From Novosphingobium sp. KA1 (GTDB taxonomy: Bacteria > Pseudomonadota > Alphaproteobacteria > Sphingomonadales > Sphingomonadaceae): a stretch of 64,000 nucleotides of DNA. Below are positions 25,036-33,995 of this stretch, piece after piece. Under the pieces are notes generated by a model. It saw only the letters and a list, made by a program, of their open reading frames with translations. It had not been told where the DNA came from and searched no databases. Numbering within the stretch: the first letter of the stretch is position 1; every line of letters begins with the position of its first letter. The stretch lies in NCBI RefSeq assembly GCF_017309955.1, contig NZ_CP021247.1, positions 1,055,501 to 1,119,500 on the forward strand, read 5' to 3'. The translations under genes and the position numbers were made by a program.

Positions 25036-25908
25036 ATGACACCTATGATCGACCAATATCTGCTGCGCTATTTCCTGGCCGTGGCCGAAACCGGCAATTT
25101 CAGCCGCGCGGCGCGGGCGGTCAGCGTCACCCAGCCGACGCTTTCCGCCGGGATCGCCAAGCTGGAACGCGAACTGGGCGCGCGCCTGTTCGACAGGGAT
25201 CGCCAGCGCGTTGCCCTGACTCCGGCGGGAAGCCGTTTCCTCGTCCGCGCCCGCCGCATCGCCGCCGAATACGAGCACGCGCTGGTCGAACTGGCCGAGG
25301 CCGCCGAACCAAGCCTGCTGCGCGTGGGCGTGCTGGGCACCATTCCGACCTACGTGATACGCCGCGCCTTGGCCGAGCATAGCGAACAGGGCGGCGGCGA
25401 AGCGCTCGAACTGCTCGACGGCAGCGAGCGCGATCTTGCCGAGCGACTGGAGCGCGGGCGGATCGACGTGGCCCTTACGGTCGTTCGCCCCCACCACGCG
25501 CGCTACCAGCCCGAGGTCCTCGCCCGCGAACGCTACATGATGGTACTGCCGCCCGACCATCCCCTGGCCGCCGAGCGCGAAATTCTCGCCGAACAACTCG
25601 CGAGGGACCGCATGGCGCTGCGCCGCCACTGCGAGGCCCTGCCGGAGATCAACCGCTTCTTCACCCAGCGCGGCGTCCGCCCGCGCTTCGTGCTCAAGAC
25701 CACCAGCGACGAGCGCGTCCTCTCGGTGATCCGCAGCGGCGCCGGGGTCGGGATGATGCCGGAGGGGTTCGCCGATGGCTCGGTGCAGTTCGTGCCGGTG
25801 CGCGATTTCGAACTCACGCGCGAGGTGGGACTGCTGCACGCCGGGAGCGCGAGACGGAGCGCTTTTCTGGAGATTTTGCGCCGGCTGTATCGGGAAGAAA
25901 AGGAATAA
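25036..25908 (+). CDS. LysR-family transcriptional regulator
   Basis: The 290-residue protein has an N-terminal winged helix ([58 protein letters not shown]) and a periplasmic-binding-like effector domain (from about residue 90). A second in-frame ATG at 25045 is equally possible. It is divergent from the acyl-CoA carboxylase operon, which is the likely target; the effector is probably an acyl-CoA or acid of that pathway. Confidence 0.92.
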   Translation: MTPMIDQYLLRYFLAVAETGNFSRAARAVSVTQPTLSAGIAKLERELGARLFDRDRQRVALTPAGSRFLVRARRIAAEYEHALVELAEAAEPSLLRVGVLGTIPTYVIRRALAEHSEQGGGEALELLDGSERDLAERLERGRIDVALTVVRPHHARYQPEVLARERYMMVLPPDHPLAAEREILAEQLARDRMALRRHCEALPEINRFFTQRGVRPRFVLKTTSDERVLSVIRSGAGVGMMPEGFADGSVQFVPVRDFELTREVGLLHAGSARRSAFLEILRRLYREEKE

Positions 25909-25912
25909 GCAG

Positions 25913-26095
25913 GGGAGCATAGCCCCCCTGCACCCCCAATATCGTCTAGGTTACGCGGACCAACCGCGTTGCGCGCTCATGCCGGCGTCGGGAGACATAT
26001 TGGCTGCGCCGCAAGGGGCGCACTCCGGCTAGGTGGCGCGCGGCGAAGACATTCTGCGGGTCTGGGGGATCTCCTGAGCTGGTCGAAGGGCCCCA
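25913..26095. repeat. Dispersed intergenic repeat, copy A (about 180 bp)
   Basis: The stretch from GCAGGGGAGCATAGCCCCCC to the GCGGGTCTGGGGGATC block closely matches 35463-35640, by eye around 80 percent identity with small gaps. Shared landmarks are ATATTGGCTGCGCCGCAAGG and GAAGACATTCTGCGGGTCTG. It lies just after the LysR stop. The last 30 bases also resemble 32176-32222. Confidence 0.75.
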
Positions 26096-26112
26096 GGACT
26101 TCTTTCCTGCCT

Positions 26113-27120
26113 TCAAACTTCAGCCGCAACCACCTTCAGTCGCGGCATCGTCGCTTCCAACAGCTTGAGGCTTTTCCACCCCTCCTCGGGTGAAAGTCCG
26201 CCCAGCAAAGGCTGGAAGCCGACATGGCCCACGCCGCCCATGCTGCGCACTTTCTCGACGAGCTGATCCGGCGTCCAGACTGCAAACATGCCCGCCTGGC
26301 GCAGCACCGCCGGATCGGTAAGGCCCTTGAACGGCGAGTTCGAACCATCGCCTTCCTGCTCGGCCCACTTGGCATATTCGGTAATGACATGGACCGCGTG
26401 GGGCGCGATGGCTTCCCAGCCCGCATCGGGGTCCTCGCAAAGATGGACTGCCAGCGGCATCCCCGGCGTCGGGCGGAAATGGGTGCGCGGCGCGTGGCCG
26501 AGCCGCTCGCATTCGGCAAGGTAGAGGTCGACGAGTTCGGGTTTCATCGGCCCGAAGCCGACGCCGAACTTCGCCGCGCGCCTGGCCGATGCAGGCACCC
26601 CGCCGCCGACCATGACGATGTCCTCCGGTGCCTGCACCGGAAGCGGACGGACGTAGATCGGGCGACCGTCGAACTCGAACCTTTCGCCCCGCAGCGCGCG
26701 CAGGATCACCTCCAGCCCTTCGTCCATCAACCGCGCCCGGTCCTTCAGGGACTTGCGGAACATGGCGAATTCGGACGGCACATAACCGGCGCCGAAAATG
26801 ACATTGAGCCGTCCGTTCGACATCTGGTCGACAATCGCGATCTGCTCGGCCAATTCGACCGGATCGTGCAGCGGCAGCACCACCGCGCCGAGCATGAAAC
26901 GGATACGGCTGGTCACCGCCGCCATGCCGGCCGCCAGCGTGAAAGGCTGCGGCAGGTACCCGTCCTCGGAGCCGTGATGCTGCATCAGCCCGATCTGGTC
27001 GGCCCCGATCCTGTCGACAAAGGCGGCCATCTCGACAGCCGCGCGGTACAGTTCGTGCGTCGGCGTTGCCCAGCCCGGCGAGCGCATGTCGAATGAGACG
27101 TTGATACGAATGGCATTCAC
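26113..27120 (-). CDS. LLM-class flavin-dependent oxidoreductase
   Basis: The 335-residue protein has the luciferase-like fold: YRAAVEMAAFVDRIGADQIGLMQHHGSEDGYLPQPFTLAAGMAAVTSRIRFMLGAVVLPLHDPVELAEQIAIVDQMSNGRLNVIFGAGYVPSEF. Such enzymes use reduced FMN (or F420) to mono-oxygenate or reduce substrates. The start is GTG at 27120, inside a GTGA overlap with the upstream gene, which beats the longer frame to 27270. It is the third gene of a coupled SDR / SnoaL-like / LLM trio; the ordered overlaps suggest one pathway. Confidence 0.87.
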   Translation of the reverse strand: MNAIRINVSFDMRSPGWATPTHELYRAAVEMAAFVDRIGADQIGLMQHHGSEDGYLPQPFTLAAGMAAVTSRIRFMLGAVVLPLHDPVELAEQIAIVDQMSNGRLNVIFGAGYVPSEFAMFRKSLKDRARLMDEGLEVILRALRGERFEFDGRPIYVRPLPVQAPEDIVMVGGGVPASARRAAKFGVGFGPMKPELVDLYLAECERLGHAPRTHFRPTPGMPLAVHLCEDPDAGWEAIAPHAVHVITEYAKWAEQEGDGSNSPFKGLTDPAVLRQAGMFAVWTPDQLVEKVRSMGGVGHVGFQPLLGGLSPEEGWKSLKLLEATMPRLKVVAAEV

Positions 27121-27620
27121 GGCCTGATCTCCAGTGCGGCATAAGAGGGATCCCCGCGGTCCCTGCGTGCGTGGGCATGGCTCTTCATCGGGGTGACTTC
27201 GCGGATGGCATCGAACTCGATCACCGCCTCGCGGCGATCGATCGCCCAGTGGCCACCGCGCTTCGACCAACGGTCGCAGTAGCGCGCATGGATCTCGATC
27301 TGCATGACCTTGCCCTCACGTGCCATGCGCAGCGTGGCGGTGACGTAGGTCTCGCTGCCGGCACGATCTCCGTCGAGTTCGATCAGCACGTTGCCAGCCT
27401 GATGCATATGGTGGAGCAGGTCCGCGTGTGCCGCGCAGATCCAGTCGATCGCACCGCGTCCGCTGCCGCGATAGCCCTGCTCGCTGTAGTCGGCCTCTGC
27501 ATCCTCGTGAAACACCGTATACCCGAGCGCGACATCGAGGCGGTCCACGCTGCGGCAATAGCGATGGATCTGGTCGGCAATCGCCTGCCGATCCGCCAGT
27601 TCTTCCAGCAATTCCTTCAC
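27117..27620 (-). CDS. SnoaL/NTF2-like small enzyme or binding protein
   Basis: The 167-residue protein fits the nuclear transport factor 2 / SnoaL-like cone fold: ELADRQAIADQIHRYCRSVDRLDVALGYTVFHEDAEADYSEQGYRGSGRGAIDWI, then VLIELDGDRAGSETYVTATLR and the final strand RYCDRWSKRGGHWAIDRREAVIEFD. Relatives include hydroxylases, isomerases and dehydratases in ring-compound degradation. The start is GTG at 27620, overlapping the SDR stop (GTGA). The chemistry cannot be named. Confidence 0.82.
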   Translation of the reverse strand: MKELLEELADRQAIADQIHRYCRSVDRLDVALGYTVFHEDAEADYSEQGYRGSGRGAIDWICAAHADLLHHMHQAGNVLIELDGDRAGSETYVTATLRMAREGKVMQIEIHARYCDRWSKRGGHWAIDRREAVIEFDAIREVTPMKSHAHARRDRGDPSYAALEIRP

Positions 27621-28432
27621 CGCGCGGCGCCCGCATAAGCAGCAGAGATTGCCGCGACATGCCGGATCCGCTCGCGCCGCTGCGCCGCCGATGTCGCGGA
27701 CATGCCCGCAGCATCATCGGCCTCGCCCCAATTGCAGACCGGCCCGTGGGGCAGGCGCTCCAGACCGAGGCGCGCGACGTTCGCCGGGTCCGCCAGGCCT
27801 TCCGGCATCGCCATGCCGCGCGCAGCCATGAGTTCGCGGTGAGCAGGCGTGTCGGTACGGCCGATCACATAACTCAGGACGTCGACGCCGTATGGCTCCA
27901 GTTCCGCCCAGAGCGCCTCGCACAGCACCAGGTCGAACGCCTTGCTCGCCGCATAGACGCCAATCCCCGGCAAGCCGCCGTAGCAGGCCCCGGAGCCCAC
28001 CACGAGCAATCCGCCGCGCCGGCGCGCACGCATCGGCCCGGCAAACCGGTAGAGTGCCTGCATCGTTGTCATGACATTGCGCGCAGCGAGCAGGTTCCAG
28101 TTGTCCAGCGGCGTATCGAGGAACAGCGCGCCATTGGGATCGGCCCCGGCATTCAGCACCAGCAGTCCGGTTTCGCGCCCTTCCGCCAGCGTCATGAGCG
28201 CATCGGCGGCATCCTCGCGCGCGAGGTCGATCGAAGCCGTCACGCACGCGATGCCATGGGCAAGCCGAAGCGCATCGGCAAGCGCTTCGAGCGGAGCTTC
28301 ACGCCGAGCGACAAGGATCAGGTTCAGGCCGGCGGCAGCCAATTGACGGGCAAACTCGGCACCCGTGCCCTCCGAAGCCCCGGCGACCAGTGCCCAGGGG
28401 CCGTAGCGCGCCGCGAACTCTTTTGCCTCCAT
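27617..28432 (-). CDS. Short-chain dehydrogenase/reductase
   Basis: The 271-residue SDR has the cofactor motif AGASEGTGAEFARQLAAAG, NAG at LLVLNAGADPNG, catalytic Ser in VVGSGACYGG and YAASK. The GASEGTG variant and long C-terminal tail place it among KR/17-beta-HSD12-like SDRs. I chose the ATG at 28432 over 28465 because it follows GGAGG and starts the conserved core. First gene of the trio with the SnoaL-like and LLM genes. Confidence 0.87.
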   Translation of the reverse strand: MEAKEFAARYGPWALVAGASEGTGAEFARQLAAAGLNLILVARREAPLEALADALRLAHGIACVTASIDLAREDAADALMTLAEGRETGLLVLNAGADPNGALFLDTPLDNWNLLAARNVMTTMQALYRFAGPMRARRRGGLLVVGSGACYGGLPGIGVYAASKAFDLVLCEALWAELEPYGVDVLSYVIGRTDTPAHRELMAARGMAMPEGLADPANVARLGLERLPHGPVCNWGEADDAAGMSATSAAQRRERIRHVAAISAAYAGAAR

Positions 28433-28542
28433 CCATCCTCCCCGCCCGCAGGCGCGGGCCTGCATTCATCAAGCCTCGAAACGGTGCGGGAAAACGCGAT
28501 GTGGCGCAAATCCTCAGCGGTACATACCGCCACGGCGTCACA

Positions 28543-31500
28543 TCAGGCGAAGGCCCGCTGCGGCGCCTGCCGGGCGCCATCCAACTTCGCCCGCAGCACC
28601 GCGACTTCTGCACGATAGGCCGCGACCCCTGCCTCCTTGACCGGACCATAGCCCGCGATCAGCGAAGGCCTTGCCGCCAGTTCGATCGCAAGCGGCATGG
28701 TCACGACGCTCACTTTGGCGGCAATCTCGCGCACGAGATCACGGTACTCGCCGATCAGCGCACGCTCGGTGCGGCGTTCGGCAGTATGACCGAAGGGATC
28801 GAGCCAGGTGCCGCGCAGGCGCCTGGCCCTGGCAAGCAAGGCAAAGACCGGCAGGATCCAGCTGCCAAAGGCGATCTTGCGCGGGCGCCCGGTCTTGCGG
28901 TCCTTGCGCAAGGCCAGAAGCGGCGGGGCAAGGTGCAGCCTGAGGCGAAGCTTGCCATCGAACGTGTCCGCCAGCCCCGCGCGGAAGGCCGGTGCGCTGT
29001 AGAGGCGGGCCACTTCGTATTCGTCCTTGTAGCTCATCAGCCGGCCCAGCTGGCATGCGATCTCGCGCAGCAGAGGCTCACTCTGCGCCAGCCCCCGCGC
29101 CGCCAGCACGTCTGCAATTTCGTCAAGAAACCGGAGATAGTCCGCAGCGTGGGCCGCGTTCTGCCAATCGGTCAGCAGGCGTGCATAGCTGGCCGTCACG
29201 GCCGCCAGATCGCGGGGCGATTCGCTCACCCGGGGCGCCGCATCGGCGAGTGCGAACAGGTCCTCCCCGCCCGCTGCCGCCAGCCTTCCCAGCGACAGCG
29301 CGGCCAGGTTCGCGCCCACCGCCACACCGTTCAACCGCACCGCTTCCGCCACCGAGGCCAGTCGTACCGGCAGAAGCCCTTTCTGCGCGGCGAAACCCAG
29401 CATCATCAGGTTGGTGAAGATCGAATCCCCAAGGAGCCGCGTCGCCAGCGAACCGGCGCGCAGCGAGGCGATCATCGCCGGATCGACCCGCTTGCCGATG
29501 GCGCGCAGAAAGCGGCTGGCGGTAAGATCGAGATTGCGGTCACGCTGGAATTCGCCGGTCGGCACCACGTCCTCGTTCGCCAGCACCCGCGTATCGGGCC
29601 GCGCCAGCGACAGCACTTCGGGCGAGGAAGCCACGACCAGATCACACGCAACCACCAGGTCCGCCATGCCCGCCCCCAGTCTTGCGGAGGGGATCGCCGC
29701 AGCAGCGGTGCCGATACGGACATGGCTCGCCACCGCGCCGCCTTTTTGCGCCATGCCGGTCTGGTCCAGCACTTTGGCGGCCTTGCCCTCAAGCTGCGCC
29801 GCCATCGCCAGCACCGCGCCGACCGTCAGCACCCCCGTCCCGCCGATCCCCGCCACCACGATGGCCGAGGCCCCGCCCGGCATGGCCGCAACCGCCGGTT
29901 CGGGCAGGGCCGCCACCATGCGCGTGAGTGCAGCATCATCGATGCCGCGCTTTCTGAGCGAACCGCCCGCGACCTCGACAAAGCTCGGGCAAAAACCCTT
30001 GATGCAGGAAAAATCCTTGTTGCAGCTCGACTGGTCGACGGCCCGCTTGCGGCCGAACTCGGTCTCGACCGGCACGACCGAGAGGCAGTTCGACTGCACC
30101 GAACAGTCACCGCAGCCCTCACAGACCGCCGGGTTGATCCAGAGACGCTTGTCGGGATCGGGATAGGCCCCCTTCTTGCGGCGGCGGCGCTTCTCGTTGG
30201 CGCACGTCTGCTCGTAAACGAGGGCACTGGTTCCCGGCATTTCGCGCAAGCTGCGCTGCACCGCGTCCAGTTCGTCGCGGTGCAGCACCCGGGTTCCGGC
30301 GGGCAGGTCGGATGCAGCAAAGCGCGCCGGGTCCTCGCTCACCAGCACCACCGGATGGACACCCTCCACCACCAGTTCACGCACGATCTGCTCGGGACTG
30401 AGCGCGCCTTCGGCGGGCTGTCCGCCAGTCATGGCGACGGCATCGTTGTAGAGGATCTTGAAGGTCACCCGGCTCTTTGCCGCCACCGCCGCGCGGATCG
30501 TCAGCAGTCCGGAATGGGTATAAGTCCCATCGCCCAGGTTCTGGAACATGTGCGGTGTATCGACAAAATGCTGCGCGCCAATCCAAGGCATGCCTTCCTG
30601 CCCCATCGACACCGTCTGCATCGTACGGCGTTCCGGCATGTAATGGGCAAGGCCATGGCATCCGGTCGCCCCCATTGCCGCAGAACCTTCCGGGACCAGC
30701 GTCGAGGTATTGTGAGGACACCCCGAGCAGAAGAAGGCGGGGCGGATCGCGGTGCGTTCGAGCGCTGCGGCGGAGTCCTCCCGCACGCGCAGCATGGCAT
30801 CGCGCGTGGCCAGATGAGGCTGCAGCATGCCGAGCGCCGTCATGCGCACCAGCAGCGCGCGGCGCACCGCCGAGGCATCAAGCACGCCCACTTGCGAGAG
30901 CAGCGCAGCGCCATCAGGCGCGGTCTTGCCCGAAAGCGCCGGGGCATCGGCACGGCCATAGAACAGGCGGGCGACCTGATCCTCGATGACGGGCCGCTTT
31001 TCCTCCACCACCATGACCTCGGCGCTGCCCCTGCAGGCCTGCCGCACAAACACGGCATCGAGCGGCCAGACAAGACCAAGCTTGACGACCCTGAGCCCCA
31101 GCGCCGCACATCCCTCCTCGTCCAGCCCCAGATCTGCCAGCGCCTGGCAGAGATCGAGCCAGGCCTTGCCCGCACTCACCACCGTCAGCCGCGCTCCGGA
31201 TGCAGCATGACTGACGCGGTCGACCGGGTTGAGTGCGGTGAACATCGGCACGATCGGCAGCCGCCGCTCGATCACCGTGCGCTCCTGCTCCAACGCCGAC
31301 ATTGCAATGCGCAAGTTCGGCGAAGGTCCGGCGGCGATCTCCGGCAGGACGATCGGAAAGTCATGCCCAGGCAGCGTGACGGTCGTGGTCAGATCCAGCG
31401 TGTCGGTCACCGCCTTCATCGCCACATAGAGCCCGCTGGCCCGCGACAGCGCCCAGCCGAACTGGCCGAAGCTGAGAATCTCGTCGGTCGTCGCCGGGTA

Positions 31501-32013
31501 AAGCACCGGGACCATCGCCGTGATCAGCACGTGTTCGGACTGGTGGGCGGTCAGCGAGGACTTGGCCGCATGGTCGTCCCCGCAGAGCAGCAGCGCGCCG
31601 CCGCGGGGGTGCGTGCCTTCCAGGTTCGCCGCCTTGATCGCCTCGCCCGCACGCTCGACGCCGACGCCCTTCGCGTACCAGAGCGCAAAGACCCCATCGA
31701 CATGGGGCTTGCCGTACCAACCCAGCTGCTGGGTGCCGCGCAGCGAGGTCGCTGCCAGTTCCTCGTTCAGGCCGGGCTCGAAACGCACGCGATGTTCGCT
31801 CAGCAGCTTTTCGCAGGCCCAGAGCTGCGCATCGAGCGTGGTGATCGGGGAGCCGCGATAGCCGGTGACATAGCCCGCCGTGTTGAGGCCCCGTGCACGG
31901 TCCCGTCGCGCTTGATCGATCAGCAGGCGCACCACGCCCTGCAGCGCCGCGAGCACCACCTGCCCATCGGCCTGCCTGTACTTGTCTTCCAGCGTAACGA
32001 CCGTCCTGGTCAC
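28543..32013 (-). CDS. Fused 2-oxoacid:acceptor oxidoreductase (indolepyruvate ferredoxin oxidoreductase type)
   Basis: The 1156-residue protein combines the alpha and gamma parts of indolepyruvate ferredoxin oxidoreductase: an N-terminal pyrimidine-type domain (TAGYVTGYRGSPITTLDAQ), a TPP domain with FCSGCPHNTS and LGDGTYTHSGLL, a Cys cluster region (CEGCGDCSVQSNC; SCNKDFSCIKGFCPSF) for an Fe-S centre, and a C-terminal gamma domain (GIGGTGVLTVGAVLAMAA; GMAQKGGAVASHVRIG). It would oxidatively decarboxylate a 2-oxo acid to an acyl-CoA. A GTG at 32013 starts the conserved sequence (TRTVVTLEDKY); ATG 32073 is an alternative. Estrogen-degrading Novosphingobium carry a similar gene (edcC). Confidence 0.88.
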   Translation of the reverse strand: MTRTVVTLEDKYRQADGQVVLAALQGVVRLLIDQARRDRARGLNTAGYVTGYRGSPITTLDAQLWACEKLLSEHRVRFEPGLNEELAATSLRGTQQLGWYGKPHVDGVFALWYAKGVGVERAGEAIKAANLEGTHPRGGALLLCGDDHAAKSSLTAHQSEHVLITAMVPVLYPATTDEILSFGQFGWALSRASGLYVAMKAVTDTLDLTTTVTLPGHDFPIVLPEIAAGPSPNLRIAMSALEQERTVIERRLPIVPMFTALNPVDRVSHAASGARLTVVSAGKAWLDLCQALADLGLDEEGCAALGLRVVKLGLVWPLDAVFVRQACRGSAEVMVVEEKRPVIEDQVARLFYGRADAPALSGKTAPDGAALLSQVGVLDASAVRRALLVRMTALGMLQPHLATRDAMLRVREDSAAALERTAIRPAFFCSGCPHNTSTLVPEGSAAMGATGCHGLAHYMPERRTMQTVSMGQEGMPWIGAQHFVDTPHMFQNLGDGTYTHSGLLTIRAAVAAKSRVTFKILYNDAVAMTGGQPAEGALSPEQIVRELVVEGVHPVVLVSEDPARFAASDLPAGTRVLHRDELDAVQRSLREMPGTSALVYEQTCANEKRRRRKKGAYPDPDKRLWINPAVCEGCGDCSVQSNCLSVVPVETEFGRKRAVDQSSCNKDFSCIKGFCPSFVEVAGGSLRKRGIDDAALTRMVAALPEPAVAAMPGGASAIVVAGIGGTGVLTVGAVLAMAAQLEGKAAKVLDQTGMAQKGGAVASHVRIGTAAAAIPSARLGAGMADLVVACDLVVASSPEVLSLARPDTRVLANEDVVPTGEFQRDRNLDLTASRFLRAIGKRVDPAMIASLRAGSLATRLLGDSIFTNLMMLGFAAQKGLLPVRLASVAEAVRLNGVAVGANLAALSLGRLAAAGGEDLFALADAAPRVSESPRDLAAVTASYARLLTDWQNAAHAADYLRFLDEIADVLAARGLAQSEPLLREIACQLGRLMSYKDEYEVARLYSAPAFRAGLADTFDGKLRLRLHLAPPLLALRKDRKTGRPRKIAFGSWILPVFALLARARRLRGTWLDPFGHTAERRTERALIGEYRDLVREIAAKVSVVTMPLAIELAARPSLIAGYGPVKEAGVAAYRAEVAVLRAKLDGARQAPQRAFA

Positions 32014-32175
32014 TTGAATCCCCGGCTGTCCTGTTCTTTCTCGCGGCCTTCCAGATGGCGCGCGGGGGTGCAAGCAGGGAGCGCACGGTGCGCAGTCGGG
32101 GTCAATTGGGGGTGCGGTTGGGGGCGAGGATAGGACTCAGGCAGGGGAGCCCGTCACGGATGGTTTGAGCGCGAC

Positions 32176-32222
32176 AAAGACATTTTGCGGGCCCGGGGAA
32201 TCCCCTGAGCTTGTCGAACGGC
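32176..32222. repeat. Dispersed intergenic repeat, partial copy C
   Basis: GCGACAAAGACATTTTGCGG followed by GCCCGGGGAATCCCCTGAGC matches the right end of repeat copies A and B. The last bases (CCTGAGCTTGTCGAA) are also close to the end of copy A (CCTGAGCTGGTCGAA). It sits between the oxidoreductase and DUF2889 genes. Confidence 0.55.
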
Positions 32223-32243
32223 ACCGGCACCTTTCCCTGCCCT

Positions 32244-33275
32244 TCACGCCGACTGGCGCAGTGCCTCGACCAGCCTTGGCACATCCGCCAGTGCGCGCAG
32301 GGCGTCGTTGAGGTGGGTGCAGCCTTCCGGGCCACGCAGCATTTCAAGCACATCCTCGCGAACCTGGCCAAGGTTACGCCCGACAAGGCGCGCAACGTTA
32401 CGAACCGCACCGGGACACTCACGGAACGGGAGAATCCGCGCTTCGGGCTCGAGGGCCAGCACTTCCAGTGTTTCCGCATCGACGGTCGCGCCAAGGTTGT
32501 ATTCATGGATGGCGACGCGGCCGCCGTCGCGCAGCCTAGCGCTGTCCTGAAAGGCAGAGGCGATACGGATCAGGCCGCCGTTCCCTCCGCTCCTGTCCAG
32601 CGTCACATCGATGCGACGAGCGCGGCGAAACCCGGGGCCATCGTGTTCAAGAAACGCGTGCCAGCCTTCAGGATCGGCCGGATTGCGCAGATGCCCGGCG
32701 TCCGCGTCCGTCACGTTTTCCAGCGCCGCGCCTCCGGTAACCCCGCTGTTGCCCTCGGTAAGCCCCCAACAGACATTGACGCGCTGGGCCAGCACCGGGT
32801 TGTCCTCGCCGCTCCCGCCCAGCCGCTTCTTGAGCAGTTCCATCCGCTCGGGAAACCATTGGCCCCAGGCAAACGACGAAACCAGCGCGGTGCCCGAAAG
32901 GTCGTCGAGCACGAGGTAGAGCGGATCAGCCCGGACAATCAGTTCGGGCATGATCTCGCGCAGCGCCATGCGCAAGTGCCCGCCCGCCCGCGCGCCGACA
33001 AGCTGACCGATGCTCGTCGGCGCAGGCTCGGCGGCAATCCGGGTGATCGTCTTGTCCTCGCTCATCCGCAGCGAGAATTCGCCCGTGGCGAGCGTGCAGC
33101 CGTGCCCGTCCGGCCCGGTCAGATAATCGCGCGCGCGGCCGACAAAGAGGCGCTGCCCATCCACGCCATCGGGCCAGGCGACATCTATGCTGGAAGTACG
33201 GCGCAGCGAGTTCGCCGAGCGCAGCGGAGCGGGATTGGCGGTCTGGCGCGGCGGCGGCGGGTAATGAACCGTCAT
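32244..33275 (-). CDS. DUF2889 protein
   Basis: The 343-residue protein has the DUF2889 start (LRRTSSIDVAWPDGVDGQRLFVGRARDYLTG) and a second half with RRARRIDVTLDRSG and the final PEARILPFRECPGAVRNVARLVGRNLGQVREDVLEMLRGPEGCTHLNDALRALADV. DUF2889 proteins are frequent in sphingomonad and actinobacterial catabolic islands, but their role is not known. The minus-strand gene follows the pseudogene region and precedes the 2-oxoacid oxidoreductase in the same direction. Confidence 0.82.
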   Translation of the reverse strand: MTVHYPPPPRQTANPAPLRSANSLRRTSSIDVAWPDGVDGQRLFVGRARDYLTGPDGHGCTLATGEFSLRMSEDKTITRIAAEPAPTSIGQLVGARAGGHLRMALREIMPELIVRADPLYLVLDDLSGTALVSSFAWGQWFPERMELLKKRLGGSGEDNPVLAQRVNVCWGLTEGNSGVTGGAALENVTDADAGHLRNPADPEGWHAFLEHDGPGFRRARRIDVTLDRSGGNGGLIRIASAFQDSARLRDGGRVAIHEYNLGATVDAETLEVLALEPEARILPFRECPGAVRNVARLVGRNLGQVREDVLEMLRGPEGCTHLNDALRALADVPRLVEALRQSA

Positions 33276-33305
33276 GGTGGCATCCTGCGATTGTGTTTTC
33301 GCCGG

Positions 33306-33790
33306 TCAGCCTGACACCTTCACCAGCAGCTTGCCTAGATGGGTGTTGCCAGAAAACACCCCGGCGAAAGCCCCGGCGGCAGCACCCAGCCCTTCGACCT
33401 CGGCTTCAGGACAACGGATGCGCCCGTCGCCCATCGGCCTTGTCCGGCGCGACAACGGCACATTCGCGCCAGCCGGTGCGGTCATCAACAAGCCTCCCCA
33501 CCACGTAATTGGGGTGATTGGAGCCGACGACTTCGCTGACCGTCAGCCCGTATATGACCTCGCCGAGGTGAACTTGGGTCACACCGGAGAGGCGCTTTTC
33601 GTCGAGGGCGAAGCGGATGAGCGGATGCACGCGAATGCCCCAATCCGCGATCTCGATAGCCTGCTCCAGCTGTCCAAGGGAAAGCCCGGTGATCCGCGCG
33701 GCGACGCTCTCTTCGGACGGACCGAGCACCTTGAACGCCGAGCCCTGCCGGGCCACGAACGCGCCGTCAATGAAACCTGCGTCATCCTGC
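33306..33790 (-). pseudogene. Scrambled remnant: ALDH N-terminus joined to fragments of an MDR oxidoreductase
   Basis: Read 5' to 3' on the minus strand, the remnant starts as an aldehyde dehydrogenase N-terminus (FIDGAFVARQGSAFKVLGPSEESV), frameshifted just after its ATG. It passes without a break into the N-terminal part of a zinc-free NADP-dependent MDR oxidoreductase (FALDEKRLSGVTQVHLGEV ... TVSEVVGSNHPNYVVGRLV ... GWRECAVVAPD). It ends, in another frame, with the C-terminus of the same family (VEGLGAAAGAFAGVFSGNTHLGKLLVKV). The middle of both enzymes is missing. It is most likely debris of at least two deletions. Confidence 0.72.
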
Positions 33791-33995
33791 GGCCCACTCC
33801 GAGATAATTCACTTTTGCGAATTTCTTTTCGAAAAAAGACTGTCGGCGCAAATGGGCCGCGTCAATCGCGAGGGCGCTGGCTGGAACCGGACGGCCCGCC
33901 GGCGGTTGCCTCGCTATCCCGTGCTGCCTATCTCCGCGGCAGCCCGCAGCCTCAGGAATGTGGCGCGCACGCAACCAGCAAGGACCTGCACGACC

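Noticed and set aside
28390..32133. A 1247-codon open frame on the plus strand opposite the 2-oxoacid oxidoreductase
   Set aside because: His/Arg/Gln-rich shadow sequence without any domain; the minus-strand gene is clear.
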